A program made the position numbers and the translations under genes. 13,912 nt of DNA, taken from Calditenuis sp032249575. GTDB lineage: Archaea > Thermoproteota > Nitrososphaeria_A > Caldarchaeales > Calditenuaceae. The stretch is taken from assembly GCA_032249575.1 (NCBI GenBank), contig JAVVHL010000023.1, positions 1 through 13,912 on the forward strand, in the 5' to 3' direction. Shown one piece after another: positions 1-6,287 of the stretch (positions are counted from its first letter, which is position 1; every line of letters begins with the position of its first letter). The notes below the pieces were generated by a model. The model saw nothing but the letters and a program-made list of their open reading frames with translations, ran no database searches and was not told the origin of the DNA.

Positions 1-199
1 AGCCTCCTCCCAGGTAGTTGTTCTGCTCGATCACCAGCACCTTGACGCCCCTCTTCGCCAACTCGCGGCTCGCCATGAGGCCAGCGGGCCCGGCACCGAC
101 GACGATCACGTCGCTCCTCGCGAACTCGCTGAACATCTCGATGAACGAGGTGGCAATAGCCCTCGTGATCTCCGACTCGGGAACAGGTTTGAATACCAT
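1..199 (-). CDS. thi4: Thi4-family FAD/NAD-binding protein (5' part only)
   Basis: The first 66 codons of a gene that continues past base 1. The protein starts MVFKPVPESEITRAIATSF and then has a dinucleotide-binding fold: hydrophobic strand DVIVVGAGPAGLMAS at about residues 30-44 (GxGxxG type) and VLVIEQN ending in an acidic residue at about 54-60, then NYLGGG. The N-terminal 'I(T)RAI..SF' helix directly before the Rossmann glycine loop is characteristic of the archaeal Thi4 family (thiazole synthase, also annotated ribose-1,5-bisphosphate isomerase), which makes the thiazole half of thiamine. The active-site residue that separates sulfur-donating from sulfide-using Thi4 lies outside the window. 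The ATG at 199 is favoured because a TATA-like box (226-234) is centred about 31 nt upstream; the ATG ten bases earlier is out of frame. Other FAD oxidoreductases are possible but less likely. Confidence 0.8.
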   Translation of the reverse strand, partial: MVFKPVPESEITRAIATSFIEMFSEFARSDVIVVGAGPAGLMASRELAKRGVKVLVIEQNNYLGGG

Positions 200-225
200 C
201 TCGGACCATCCTCCGCCTGCGTCCT

Positions 226-234
226 GGATAAATC
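226..234 (-). promoter_or_regulatory. TATA-like box for the Thi4-family gene
   Basis: On the minus strand this reads GATTTATCC, an AT-rich island in GC-rich DNA. Its centre is about 31 nt before the ATG at 199, giving a very short leader. No strong BRE was checked. This is inferred from spacing and composition only. Confidence 0.45.
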
Positions 235-305
235 TTGTAATAAGTCGGTTATGGAGCCGAAGTATGCCTCGTTGCTTGGCGGAGACAGAGGTAAAGAGTA
301 GAGCG

Positions 306-1541
306 TCAGACGGTCACGACGACCGAGTTGACGATCTCAACGAACTCCTCGTCGGTGAGCGGCCCTTTCTTCTCAAGGCTCCTTCTCTTGACCTCCCTCA
401 GGACGGCCTCCAGCTGCTCCTCGGTGAGCTGCCTGCTGATCCCCAGCTCCCTCAGCTTGTACTCCAGCGCGTGCTTTCCGCTCTTCTTCCCTATCAGAAC
501 AGCCGGCCGGTTCCCTACCAGCTCAGGGCTGAAGGCCTCGCTCCCCAGCGGGTACTTCAGCCACCCCGCGACGCCTATCCCGGACTCGCGGGTGAAGACC
601 CTCTCCCCGACGACGGCCTTGTTGGGAGCCACCTTGAAACCGGTCAGCCGCTCCACGAGCCTCGAGAGCTCGTACAGCTTCTCGAGCCTGACGCCCGTCC
701 TCTGGCCGTAGAGAAGGTGCAACGAGAGCACCACCTCCTCGAGCGAGGCGTTGCCTGCACGCTCACCTATCCCGTTGACGCTGACGTGGACGACCTCCGC
801 ACCGGCCGAGAGGGCGGCGATGCTGGTGGCTGTGGCGAGTCCGAAGTCGTTGTGGCCGTGGAACTCCAGAGGCCTCGTGAGCTTTGACTTGAGGTGCCTG
901 AAGAGGAACCTCGCTCCCTCCGGTGTGAGGGATCCGTAGGTGTCGGCGATCGTGAAGCCGTCGACCTTCGTCTCCCGTTCGAGCCGCTGGAGGAGCTCGG
1001 TCAGGAAGCCCAGATCGGCCCGCGTACCGTCCACGGTGAAGAATATCGTCACCAGGCCGTGGTCCTTCGCGTAATCTATGGCCTTGACCGCCGACTCGAA
1101 GAGCTGCTCCGGCGACCACCCGAACTGGTACTTCAGCTTCGGATACCCGACCGGCCCCTCTGTTATGACGCCGTCCACGTCGGCCTTCAGGCAGGCGTCG
1201 ATGTCCTCAGTCCTGATCCTGCCGAAGCCGAAGACCTTGGCGCTGAGCCCGAGGCGCGTTATCCTCCTGATCGCCTCCAAGTCCTCCTCGGAGACCACGG
1301 GCATCCCTGCCTCTATCCTGTCGACGCCGGCCTCATCGAGGGCCCTCGCTATCTCCACCTTCTCCTCGGTCCTGAGCACCACACCGGGGGTCTGCTCGCC
1401 GTCCCTCAGCGTGACGTCGTGGACGAAGATCCTGCTGGGGAAGCTGAACTGGGATACCACCTCGTCGACGTAGTTGAAGTGCGTGACCCACCACTTCTCT
1501 CCCCTCCACGGACCACGCTCCAGGTGCTCGTGTGAGGACAT
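306..1541 (-). CDS. HMGL-family acyltransferase (isopropylmalate/homocitrate/citramalate synthase-like)
   Basis: A 411-residue alpha-isopropylmalate/homocitrate synthase-family enzyme, expected to condense acetyl-CoA with a 2-oxo acid at a divalent metal. Visible family marks are the N-terminal catalytic/metal motif LRDGEQTPG (residues 45-53), the metal-binding FHGHNDFGLA (227-236, His228 and His230), NGIGERAGNASLEE (256-269) and a C-terminal GKKSGKHAL (351-359), which matches the GRKSG-type motif after the TIM barrel. The protein ends soon after this, so the long LeuA regulatory domain of feedback-inhibited isopropylmalate synthases is absent. That argues for a homocitrate-synthase-like or uncharacterised 'pyruvate carboxyltransferase' member. 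Substrate cannot be assigned: no leucine or lysine pathway gene is adjacent. Residues 1-35 (WRGEKWWVTHFNY) precede the barrel. The ATG at 1541 fits a TATA box at 1571-1580; a GGAGGT lies about 16 nt upstream. Confidence 0.85.
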   Translation of the reverse strand: MSSHEHLERGPWRGEKWWVTHFNYVDEVVSQFSFPSRIFVHDVTLRDGEQTPGVVLRTEEKVEIARALDEAGVDRIEAGMPVVSEEDLEAIRRITRLGLSAKVFGFGRIRTEDIDACLKADVDGVITEGPVGYPKLKYQFGWSPEQLFESAVKAIDYAKDHGLVTIFFTVDGTRADLGFLTELLQRLERETKVDGFTIADTYGSLTPEGARFLFRHLKSKLTRPLEFHGHNDFGLATATSIAALSAGAEVVHVSVNGIGERAGNASLEEVVLSLHLLYGQRTGVRLEKLYELSRLVERLTGFKVAPNKAVVGERVFTRESGIGVAGWLKYPLGSEAFSPELVGNRPAVLIGKKSGKHALEYKLRELGISRQLTEEQLEAVLREVKRRSLEKKGPLTDEEFVEIVNSVVVTV

Positions 1542-1570
1542 GCCGGTTCACCGTTACCTCCCATCGGGTG

Positions 1571-1580
1571 CTTTATACGT
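1571..1580 (-). promoter_or_regulatory. TATA-like box for the HMGL-family gene
   Basis: Minus-strand ACGTATAAAG, centred about 34 nt before the ATG at 1541, which predicts a leader of roughly 8-10 nt. This is the clearest AT-rich hexamer between the Rieske gene stop and this gene. Confidence 0.5.
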
Positions 1581-1601
1581 TCTCAGGACGCACATCTCGT
1601 G

Positions 1602-1925
1602 TCAGACGTCGGCGAAGACCGTGTCGCCCTCTATCTTGACGCGGTAGGTCCTCAGGGCCCTTATCGATGACGGCGGTTCACCGGACGGTCCCTCGACCAC
1701 CTGCCCTGTCTCAAGGTCGAAGAGGGCCTGATGGAGCGCGCATCTGACCCTCTTCCCCTCGAGGATCCCGAGCGTCAAGTCGGAGCGCTGATGGGTGCAC
1801 CAGGTGTCTGCCACGAAAACCCGTTCGCCGATCCTGACGACCAACAGCTCCACGTCGTCGAGGTCCACCCGCCTCAGCTCGCCTTCCCTCAGCTGGCTCA
1901 GCTTGCAGACCTCTTTCCAGACCAT
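1602..1925 (-). CDS. Rieske [2Fe-2S] ferredoxin-like protein
   Basis: A small soluble 107-residue Rieske-domain protein that would carry electrons through a [2Fe-2S] cluster held by two Cys and two His. The ligand pattern is plain: Cys43-Thr-His45, sixteen residues, then Cys62-Ala-Leu-His65 (CTH...CALH), followed by the typical LFDLETGQVVEGPSGEPPSSIRALRTY tail that closes the domain. No signal peptide or membrane anchor is present, so this resembles the ferredoxin component of a dioxygenase or a nitrite-reductase small-subunit-like protein (NirD-like) rather than the bc1-complex Rieske subunit. No oxygenase partner is in the window. It is co-oriented with the HMGL-family gene, whose start lies 60 nt downstream of this stop, but that gene has its own TATA box. 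A weak AT-rich stretch (about 1947-1955) sits near -26. Confidence 0.88.
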   Translation of the reverse strand: MVWKEVCKLSQLREGELRRVDLDDVELLVVRIGERVFVADTWCTHQRSDLTLGILEGKRVRCALHQALFDLETGQVVEGPSGEPPSSIRALRTYRVKIEGDTVFADV

Positions 1926-1990
1926 CCGCCCTAAAACCTCCAGCCGTCTATTGTGCGTTACCGCTCCGGCCAGATCCGGTTTGACGCGAA

Positions 1991-2566
1991 TCAGCCGTGA
2001 CCGGTCGATTCCCTCAGCAGCCTGATCGCCTCCTCGGACCTGTAAGAGCGCTCTGAGGCCTCGATCATCTCGAGGAGCTCCCTGACCCTTCTGGCCAACT
2101 TCGTCCTCTTGTAAGGGAGGAGCGCGATCAGACGCCTGACAGCACCGACCCTCACGTAGAGCGCGAAGGACCTCTTGAGGCCCCTCCTCAGCTCCTCAAC
2201 GACCTCAGGGTCTTCGACCATGACGCTGAAGACCCTGCCGTCACCGGTCACGCCCTCAACGATCGTGGGGCCCTGCTGGGGGAAGGTGACCTGTCGTATC
2301 TCCACCTCTTCGAGCTCCGTCGGCTGTCCGGCATCGGCCCGTCTGATCGACTCGACGACCCTCCTGGCGCCCCTCGTAGTGATGACCTCCCTGAACGAGC
2401 CCTCGACCCTCACGCCGACCTCTAACCAGTCGGGAGGATCGGCCACGTAGTAATCGCTCGACCGTCCGTCGGGCGTCGCGACGGTTATCTTCACCGCCGG
2501 GAGCTCTCCCAGCTTGCCCAGCGCTAACTTCGTCACGGTTCCCCTCAAGGTCGCCGACCCAGCCAT
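1991..2566 (-). CDS. Unrecognised 191-residue protein
   Basis: I do not recognise the family. The first half (about 1-115) is beta-rich with alternating hydrophobic residues (TLRGTVTKLALGKLGEL, VKITVATPDG, GVRVEGSFREVI), suggestive of an OB-like or similar small barrel, but this is inference. The second half (about 118-191) is helical and strongly charged, with an Arg/Lys-rich segment LLPYKRTKLARRVRELLEM around 148-166, which could bind nucleic acid. There are no cysteines, signal peptide or membrane segments, so it is probably cytoplasmic. It diverges from aIF2-gamma across 128 bases. The stop lies 65 nt before the Rieske start. Codon use looks like its neighbours. The length, steady reading frame and upstream TATA-like box (2602-2610) support a real gene. 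Confidence 0.75.
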   Translation of the reverse strand: MAGSATLRGTVTKLALGKLGELPAVKITVATPDGRSSDYYVADPPDWLEVGVRVEGSFREVITTRGARRVVESIRRADAGQPTELEEVEIRQVTFPQQGPTIVEGVTGDGRVFSVMVEDPEVVEELRRGLKRSFALYVRVGAVRRLIALLPYKRTKLARRVRELLEMIEASERSYRSEEAIRLLRESTGHG

Positions 2567-2601
2567 TCGGTCACGCCCCAGTCAAAGACCGCAAATCGGG
2601 C

Positions 2602-2610
2602 GATAAATGC
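2602..2610 (-). promoter_or_regulatory. TATA-like box for the 191-residue protein gene
   Basis: Minus-strand GCATTTATC, centred about 40 nt before the ATG at 2566, so it would give a leader of roughly 12-15 nt. It lies in the divergent intergenic region shared with aIF2-gamma, about 60 nt from that gene's own box. Confidence 0.4.
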
Positions 2611-2663
2611 ACTGTGATCAGGGAAGGGACGGCCAAGCGGAGGGTAAGCTCCAGCTGGCGACA

Positions 2664-2671
2664 GTTAATAC
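2664..2671 (+). promoter_or_regulatory. TATA-like box for aIF2-gamma
   Basis: GTTAATAC, centred about 27-28 nt upstream of the ATG at 2695. That is the spacing expected for a leaderless archaeal mRNA, and it supports 2695 rather than the upstream in-frame codon at 2614 as the start. Confidence 0.55.
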
Positions 2672-2694
2672 CGAAGCTCCCGACGGAACGGGGG

Positions 2695-3939
2695 ATGACC
2701 AAGCCGCTGCCGAGGCAGCCGGAGGTCAACATCGGAACGCTCGGCCACGTCGACAACGGCAAGACCACCCTCGTCCAGGCCATCACAGGCGTCTGGACAG
2801 CGAGGCACTCGGAGGAGCTGAAGAGGGGCATAACTATCAGGATAGGGTACGCCGACGCCGCTGTCTACAGGTGCCCCAAGTGCGAGGAGCCCTACAACTA
2901 CACGACGCAGGAGGTCTGCCCCAGGCACAACGTTCCCACAGAGTTCGTCAGAGCGATATCCTTCGTCGACTGCCCCGGTCACCACTCGCTCATGATAACG
3001 ATGCTCAGCGGCGCTCCCCTCTTCGACGGCGCGATATTCGTGGTCGACGCTCGGGTCAAGTTCCCCCAACCGCAGGACAGGGAGCACCTCGAGGCGATGT
3101 TGGTGATGGGTATGAAGAGGATAGTCTTCGCGCAGAACAAGCTCGACGTGGTTGACAGGAAGCGGGCCCTCGAGAACTACGAGGAGATCGTGAGCTACGT
3201 GACAGGGAAGGGGTTCAGGGACCCGGTGATCGTTCCGGTCTCAGCTCAGCAGGGCATTGGGGTCGACGCGCTCCTCTACGCCATCGAGAAGTACATCCCT
3301 ACGCCCCAAAGGGACCTCGAGGCGCCTTTCCTCATGCCTGTGCTCAGGACCTTCGACGTGAATTTGCCAGGGACCATAGCCACCTCCATCAAGGGCGGCG
3401 TGATCGGAGGCTCGATCATACAGGGCAAGGTGCAGGTCGGTGACGAAATCGAGATAGCCCCTGGTCTTCCTGTGAGGGAGAACGACCCTAACTCGCCCTA
3501 CGAGCCGATCCACACAGTCGCCAGGCACATCAAGGCCGGAAACAGGAGCGTAAGGGAGGCGACGAGCGGCGGGCTGGTCGGCATAGAGACCGATCTGGAT
3601 CCGGCGCTGACGAAGTCGGACGGCCTCGCCGGCAACATGGCAGGCAAGCCCGGCACCCTCCCGCCGACCTGGAAGGAGCTGACGCTCGAGTACCACCTCT
3701 TCGAGAGGGTAGTCGGCATCGACGGCGAAGTCAAGGTGACCCGGATCAACCCGAAGGAACCTCTGGTGCTGAACTCCTACTCGGCGGTCACAAGTGGGAC
3801 CGTAACAAGCGTGACGCCGGAGAGGCTGGAGATCAGGCTGACGAGGCCGCTGGTGGCCAAACCGGGCGACAGGGTCACCATCAGCAGGAAGATCGGTACC
3901 GGGTGGCGCCTGATCGGATACGGGAAGATAGTCGGATGA
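2695..3939 (+). CDS. eif2g: Translation initiation factor aIF2 subunit gamma
   Basis: A 414-residue gamma subunit of the heterotrimeric archaeal IF2, the GTPase that carries initiator Met-tRNA to the ribosome. G1 is GHVDNGKT (residues 17-24), the switch region is GITIRIGYADAA, followed by a zinc-knuckle pair CPKC...CPRH. G3 is DCPGHHSLM, G4 is NKLD and G5 is the SAQQG segment. Domains II and III follow, with VGDEIEIAPG, MAGKPGTLPP and a final RVTISRKIGTGWRLIGYGKI. Length matches the family (about 410). An in-frame codon at 2614 would add 27 residues (IREGTAKRRVSSS...) not seen in the family. The TATA box at 2664-2671 and the usual N-terminus (PEVNIGTLGHVDNGKTT) favour 2695. The P-loop carries no intein, unlike that of aEF-2 in this window. 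The downstream PIN gene starts one base after the stop, so the two are almost certainly co-transcribed. Confidence 0.96.
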   Translation: MTKPLPRQPEVNIGTLGHVDNGKTTLVQAITGVWTARHSEELKRGITIRIGYADAAVYRCPKCEEPYNYTTQEVCPRHNVPTEFVRAISFVDCPGHHSLMITMLSGAPLFDGAIFVVDARVKFPQPQDREHLEAMLVMGMKRIVFAQNKLDVVDRKRALENYEEIVSYVTGKGFRDPVIVPVSAQQGIGVDALLYAIEKYIPTPQRDLEAPFLMPVLRTFDVNLPGTIATSIKGGVIGGSIIQGKVQVGDEIEIAPGLPVRENDPNSPYEPIHTVARHIKAGNRSVREATSGGLVGIETDLDPALTKSDGLAGNMAGKPGTLPPTWKELTLEYHLFERVVGIDGEVKVTRINPKEPLVLNSYSAVTSGTVTSVTPERLEIRLTRPLVAKPGDRVTISRKIGTGWRLIGYGKIVG

Positions 3940-3940
3940 G

Positions 3941-4318
3941 TTGAGGGCCCTCCTCGACACGAGCTTCCTGATGCTGTGCGCCGAGGTAGGCAGGGACCTA
4001 CTCTCCCTCGTCAGCGACAAGCTTGGCGAGCCGATCGAGCCCTGCACCTTGCCTCAGGTGATGGCGGAGCTGAGGGCCCTGACCAGGGCGAAGGGGAAGA
4101 GGGGCAGGACGGCTGCGTTGGCCCTGGAGATGGCAGGAAGGTTCAGAGTGATCGAGCCTGCAGTGGAGGGGGAGGTCGACGAGGTTCTCATAGCTACGGC
4201 GAGGCGGGAGGGATGTTTGCTCGTCACAGCTGACCTCGAGCTCTTCAGGAAAGCCCTCGAAAATGGGATGAGGGCCGCTTTCGTCTCCGAAAGGGGAGAA
4301 GTCAGGTTGGTCACGTGA
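3941..4318 (+). CDS. PIN-domain nuclease-like protein (Fcf1/VapC-type fold)
   Basis: A 125-residue single-domain PIN protein, expected to be a Mg2+/Mn2+-dependent RNase. The conserved acidic residues are all present: Asp6 in LLDTSFLM, Glu43 in MAELRAL, Asp80 in VDEVLI and Asp98 in TADLEL. Length fits stand-alone archaeal PIN proteins. A gene of this kind sits directly after aIF2-gamma in many archaeal genomes as I recall, often annotated as an Fcf1/Utp23-like rRNA-processing protein, so a ribosome-biogenesis role is more likely than a toxin. No antitoxin-like small gene is next to it. The start is TTG at 3941, one base after the aIF2-gamma stop. No ATG alternative keeps the LLDTS strand, and the gene probably depends on translational coupling. 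Confidence 0.85.
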   Translation: MRALLDTSFLMLCAEVGRDLLSLVSDKLGEPIEPCTLPQVMAELRALTRAKGKRGRTAALALEMAGRFRVIEPAVEGEVDEVLIATARREGCLLVTADLELFRKALENGMRAAFVSERGEVRLVT

Positions 4319-4495
4319 CCTTTCCCAAGATTTTCGCGTCCTGTGAAACAAGATAACATGGTTTGGATGTTGAAGCTGTAGCTGATAATCGGACGAGGAG
4401 GGTTTGATTGTGTTGTCTACGTATGAATCACCTGATGGATGGACTGCAACGTGTCCTGCCTGATATCGGTGGCTGAGGTCTGAGGCGGTTGTGGC

Positions 4496-4503
4496 GTTTA
4501 TTT
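4496..4503 (+). promoter_or_regulatory. TATA-like box for TyrRS
   Basis: GTTTATTT, centred about 28 nt before the ATG at 4528: canonical spacing for a leaderless transcript. It indicates that TyrRS is transcribed separately from the aIF2-gamma/PIN pair. Confidence 0.55.
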
Positions 4504-4527
4504 CTCGGCGTGAGGAAGCAGCGCCTG

Positions 4528-5619
4528 ATGGACGTCGAGAGGAGGATGGAGCTGATCCTGAGGCCGCCGACAGAGGAGGTGATAACGGTGGAGGAACTCA
4601 GAGAGCTGCTCGAGTCGGTCGATAGACCGGTAGCATATGACGGCTTCGAGCCGAGCGGTCTCGCCCACCTTCCCTTCGGTCTCCTGAGGCCGATAAAGCT
4701 GAGGGACATGATAGAGGCGGGGTGCAGGTTCAAGCTGCTGCTGGCTGACTGGCACGCGATGATCAACAACAAGATGGGCGGTGACCTGGAGGCGATCAGA
4801 ACGGTCGGCGAGTACTTCGTCGAGGTCTGGAGGGCTGCGGGCGTCGACATGGGATCGGTCGAGATAGTCTGGGCCAGCGACAACGCATCCGATCCAGAAT
4901 ACTGGAAGCTGGTGCTGAAGGTCGCGAGGTCCGTCACGCTCAGGAGGGTCCTGAGGGCGCTCCCGATAATGGGGAGGGTGGAGGGCGAGCTTCAGGAGGC
5001 AGCACAGGTCATCTACCCGGCCATGCAGGTGGCTGACATCTTCTACATGGGTTGCCACATCTGTCAGCTGGGGCTCGACCAGAGGAGGGCGAACATGCTT
5101 GCGCGCGAAGTCGGACCGAAGCTGGGGCTCTGGAAGCCAGTTGCGGTCCACCATCACATGCTCATGGGCCTTCAGGGGCCTGTCGGGGCCAAGGGGATGG
5201 ACGACGACCCGAGGATCGATGTGCAGATCAGCTCGAAGATGAGCAAGAGCGTCCCAGAGACCAGCATACTCGTCCACGACCCGACCGAGGTGATCGAGAG
5301 GAAGATACTGAATGCCTACTGCCCGCCGCGGGTCGAGGAGGGGAACCCTGTACTGGACTACGCCAAGCACATCGTCTTCAGGGCCATGGGGAGGTTGAAG
5401 GTGGAGAGGGAGCAGAAGTACGGCGGCGACGTCGTCTACGAGTCCTACGAGCAGCTCAGGGACGATTACGTCTCCGGGAGGCTGCACCCTCTGGACCTGA
5501 AGAGGGCCGTGGCCAGGGCGCTGGACGAGCTGATAGCTCCGATCAGAAGGCACTTCGAGACCAACTCGAGGGCGAGGGAGCTGTACGAGTTCGTCAAGAG
5601 CCGGGAGATCACCAGGTAG
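4528..5619 (+). CDS. tyrS: Tyrosyl-tRNA synthetase (archaeal type)
   Basis: A 363-residue class I synthetase that charges tRNA-Tyr. It has the tyrosine-pocket strand AYDGFEPSG (36-44), a HIGH-equivalent AHLPFG (46-51), ADWHAMINNKMGGDLEAI, and YPAMQVADIFYMG (163-175), whose Gln167 and Asp170 match the tyrosine-recognition Q/D of the Methanocaldococcus enzyme. GLDQRRANMLARE and the KMSKS loop SSKMSKS (235-241) follow. The second HIGH histidine is Phe/Pro-shifted (HLPFG), a form I recall from crenarchaeal TyrRS. The length suits the compact archaeal enzyme without the bacterial S4 domain. An in-frame TTG at 4489 would add 13 residues but would place the TATA box (4496-4503) inside the gene. The ATG at 4528 begins with the family-like MDVERRMELI. 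The 208-base stretch between the PIN gene and this start holds no other gene I can support. Confidence 0.95.
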   Translation: MDVERRMELILRPPTEEVITVEELRELLESVDRPVAYDGFEPSGLAHLPFGLLRPIKLRDMIEAGCRFKLLLADWHAMINNKMGGDLEAIRTVGEYFVEVWRAAGVDMGSVEIVWASDNASDPEYWKLVLKVARSVTLRRVLRALPIMGRVEGELQEAAQVIYPAMQVADIFYMGCHICQLGLDQRRANMLAREVGPKLGLWKPVAVHHHMLMGLQGPVGAKGMDDDPRIDVQISSKMSKSVPETSILVHDPTEVIERKILNAYCPPRVEEGNPVLDYAKHIVFRAMGRLKVEREQKYGGDVVYESYEQLRDDYVSGRLHPLDLKRAVARALDELIAPIRRHFETNSRARELYEFVKSREITR

Positions 5620-5657
5620 CCTGTTCTCTTACGCAGCTGAAAAGAAACCGGGCTGCC

Positions 5658-6227
5658 CTAACCTGACCTCCGACCGATCCTGCCGGCTGAAAGCAACATC
5701 ACGTCGGTCGCCTTCACCACCAGAACGACGCTCGAGCCTTCTGCGATCCCGAGGGAGTCGAGGGCCTGTGTAGTGACTACCGCCTTAACCCTCTGTGGCA
5801 CCTCGAGCTCCACCTCGACCAGCGAGACGACGTCACCCCTCACGCTCGAGACCACCTTTCCGATCAGCCTGTTCCTGGCGCTGAAGAACTCCTCTATCAG
5901 GGCTCCTGTGAAGCCTGGGCGCTGGACCGACATCGCGCTGAGGTAGGCCACGAGGAGCCTCGAGCCCTCCTCCGTCAGCTCAGCCCCTCCCCCGCCCTTC
6001 CCTCCTCTGCTCCTCTCCACGAGCCTGAAACCCAGCTTGCCTTCGGCCTCCCTGAGCCACGAGAGGGCGGTCTTGAGCGTAACGCCGATGTTCCTGCATG
6101 CGCCCGATATGGACCCTGACCTCCTTATGGCGTGGAGGAGCTCGAAGAGCTCGCGCCTACACCTCTCCCTCCTTCCGTCGTCGAGCTCGACCTCCACCCA
6201 CCTTCCGAGGACCCTTGCTATCGTCAT
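5658..6227 (-). CDS. modE: ModE-like molybdate/tungstate-responsive regulator (wHTH + MOP/TOBE)
   Basis: A 189-residue regulator with two parts. Residues about 25-90 form the ModE/LysR-like winged helix: FELLHAIRRSGSISGACRNIGV, then LKTALSWLREAEGKLGFRLVER and a glycine-rich wing ending in LTEEGSRLL. Residues about 117-180 form one MOP/TOBE domain (RNRLIGKVVSSVRGDVVSLVEVEL...ALDSLGIAEGSSVVLVVKATDVML), the oxyanion-binding fold. E. coli ModE has two MOP repeats; here there is one, so ligand binding probably needs a dimer or oligomer. It diverges from the transporter operon with 60 bases between the start codons, and presumably represses it when tungstate or molybdate is plentiful. The ATG at 6227 is preferred over an in-frame codon at 6269 because the shared TATA-like element (6254-6262) would lie inside the longer version. 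Confidence 0.88.
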   Translation of the reverse strand: MTIARVLGRWVEVELDDGRRERCRRELFELLHAIRRSGSISGACRNIGVTLKTALSWLREAEGKLGFRLVERSRGGKGGGGAELTEEGSRLLVAYLSAMSVQRPGFTGALIEEFFSARNRLIGKVVSSVRGDVVSLVEVELEVPQRVKAVVTTQALDSLGIAEGSSVVLVVKATDVMLLSAGRIGRRSG

Positions 6228-6253
6228 GTACCGTTGTGTAATGTCGATGCTCC

Positions 6254-6262
6254 CCTTAAAAA
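6254..6262. promoter_or_regulatory. Shared, near-symmetric TATA-like element between modE and modA
   Basis: CTTAAAAAG on the plus strand and CTTTTTAAG on the minus strand: AT-rich in both readings. The centre is about 31 nt from the modE ATG (6227) and about 30 nt from the modA ATG (6288). The only AT-rich core in the 60-base gap thus suits a leaderless or near-leaderless transcript in both directions. Dual use is inference. Confidence 0.5.
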
Positions 6263-6287
6263 GATGCAAGGCAAAGTGATGTGGGCG

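Noticed and set aside
2614..2694. Upstream in-frame extension of aIF2-gamma
   Set aside because: It would add 27 residues not typical of the family and swallow a well-spaced TATA-like box. The family-like N-terminus begins at 2695.
3941..4318. PIN protein as the toxin of a VapBC pair
   Set aside because: No antitoxin-sized gene is beside it. Its one-base spacing after aIF2-gamma fits a housekeeping RNA-processing role better.
4430..4483. C/D-box sRNA
   Set aside because: Box-like words occur, but the spacing between the C'-like and D-like words is too short for a guide, and no terminal stem is evident.
4489..4527. TTG start giving TyrRS 13 more residues
   Set aside because: The TATA-like box at 4496-4503 would fall inside the gene, and the ATG at 4528 gives a normal N-terminus.
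4498..5553. A 351-codon open frame on the minus strand across TyrRS
   Set aside because: It mirrors the well-supported TyrRS frame and has no recognisable motif.
6231..6241. Possible ModE operator half-site CGTTGTGTA upstream of modA
   Set aside because: It partly resembles an E. coli ModE half-site, but I find no matching second half at the right distance.
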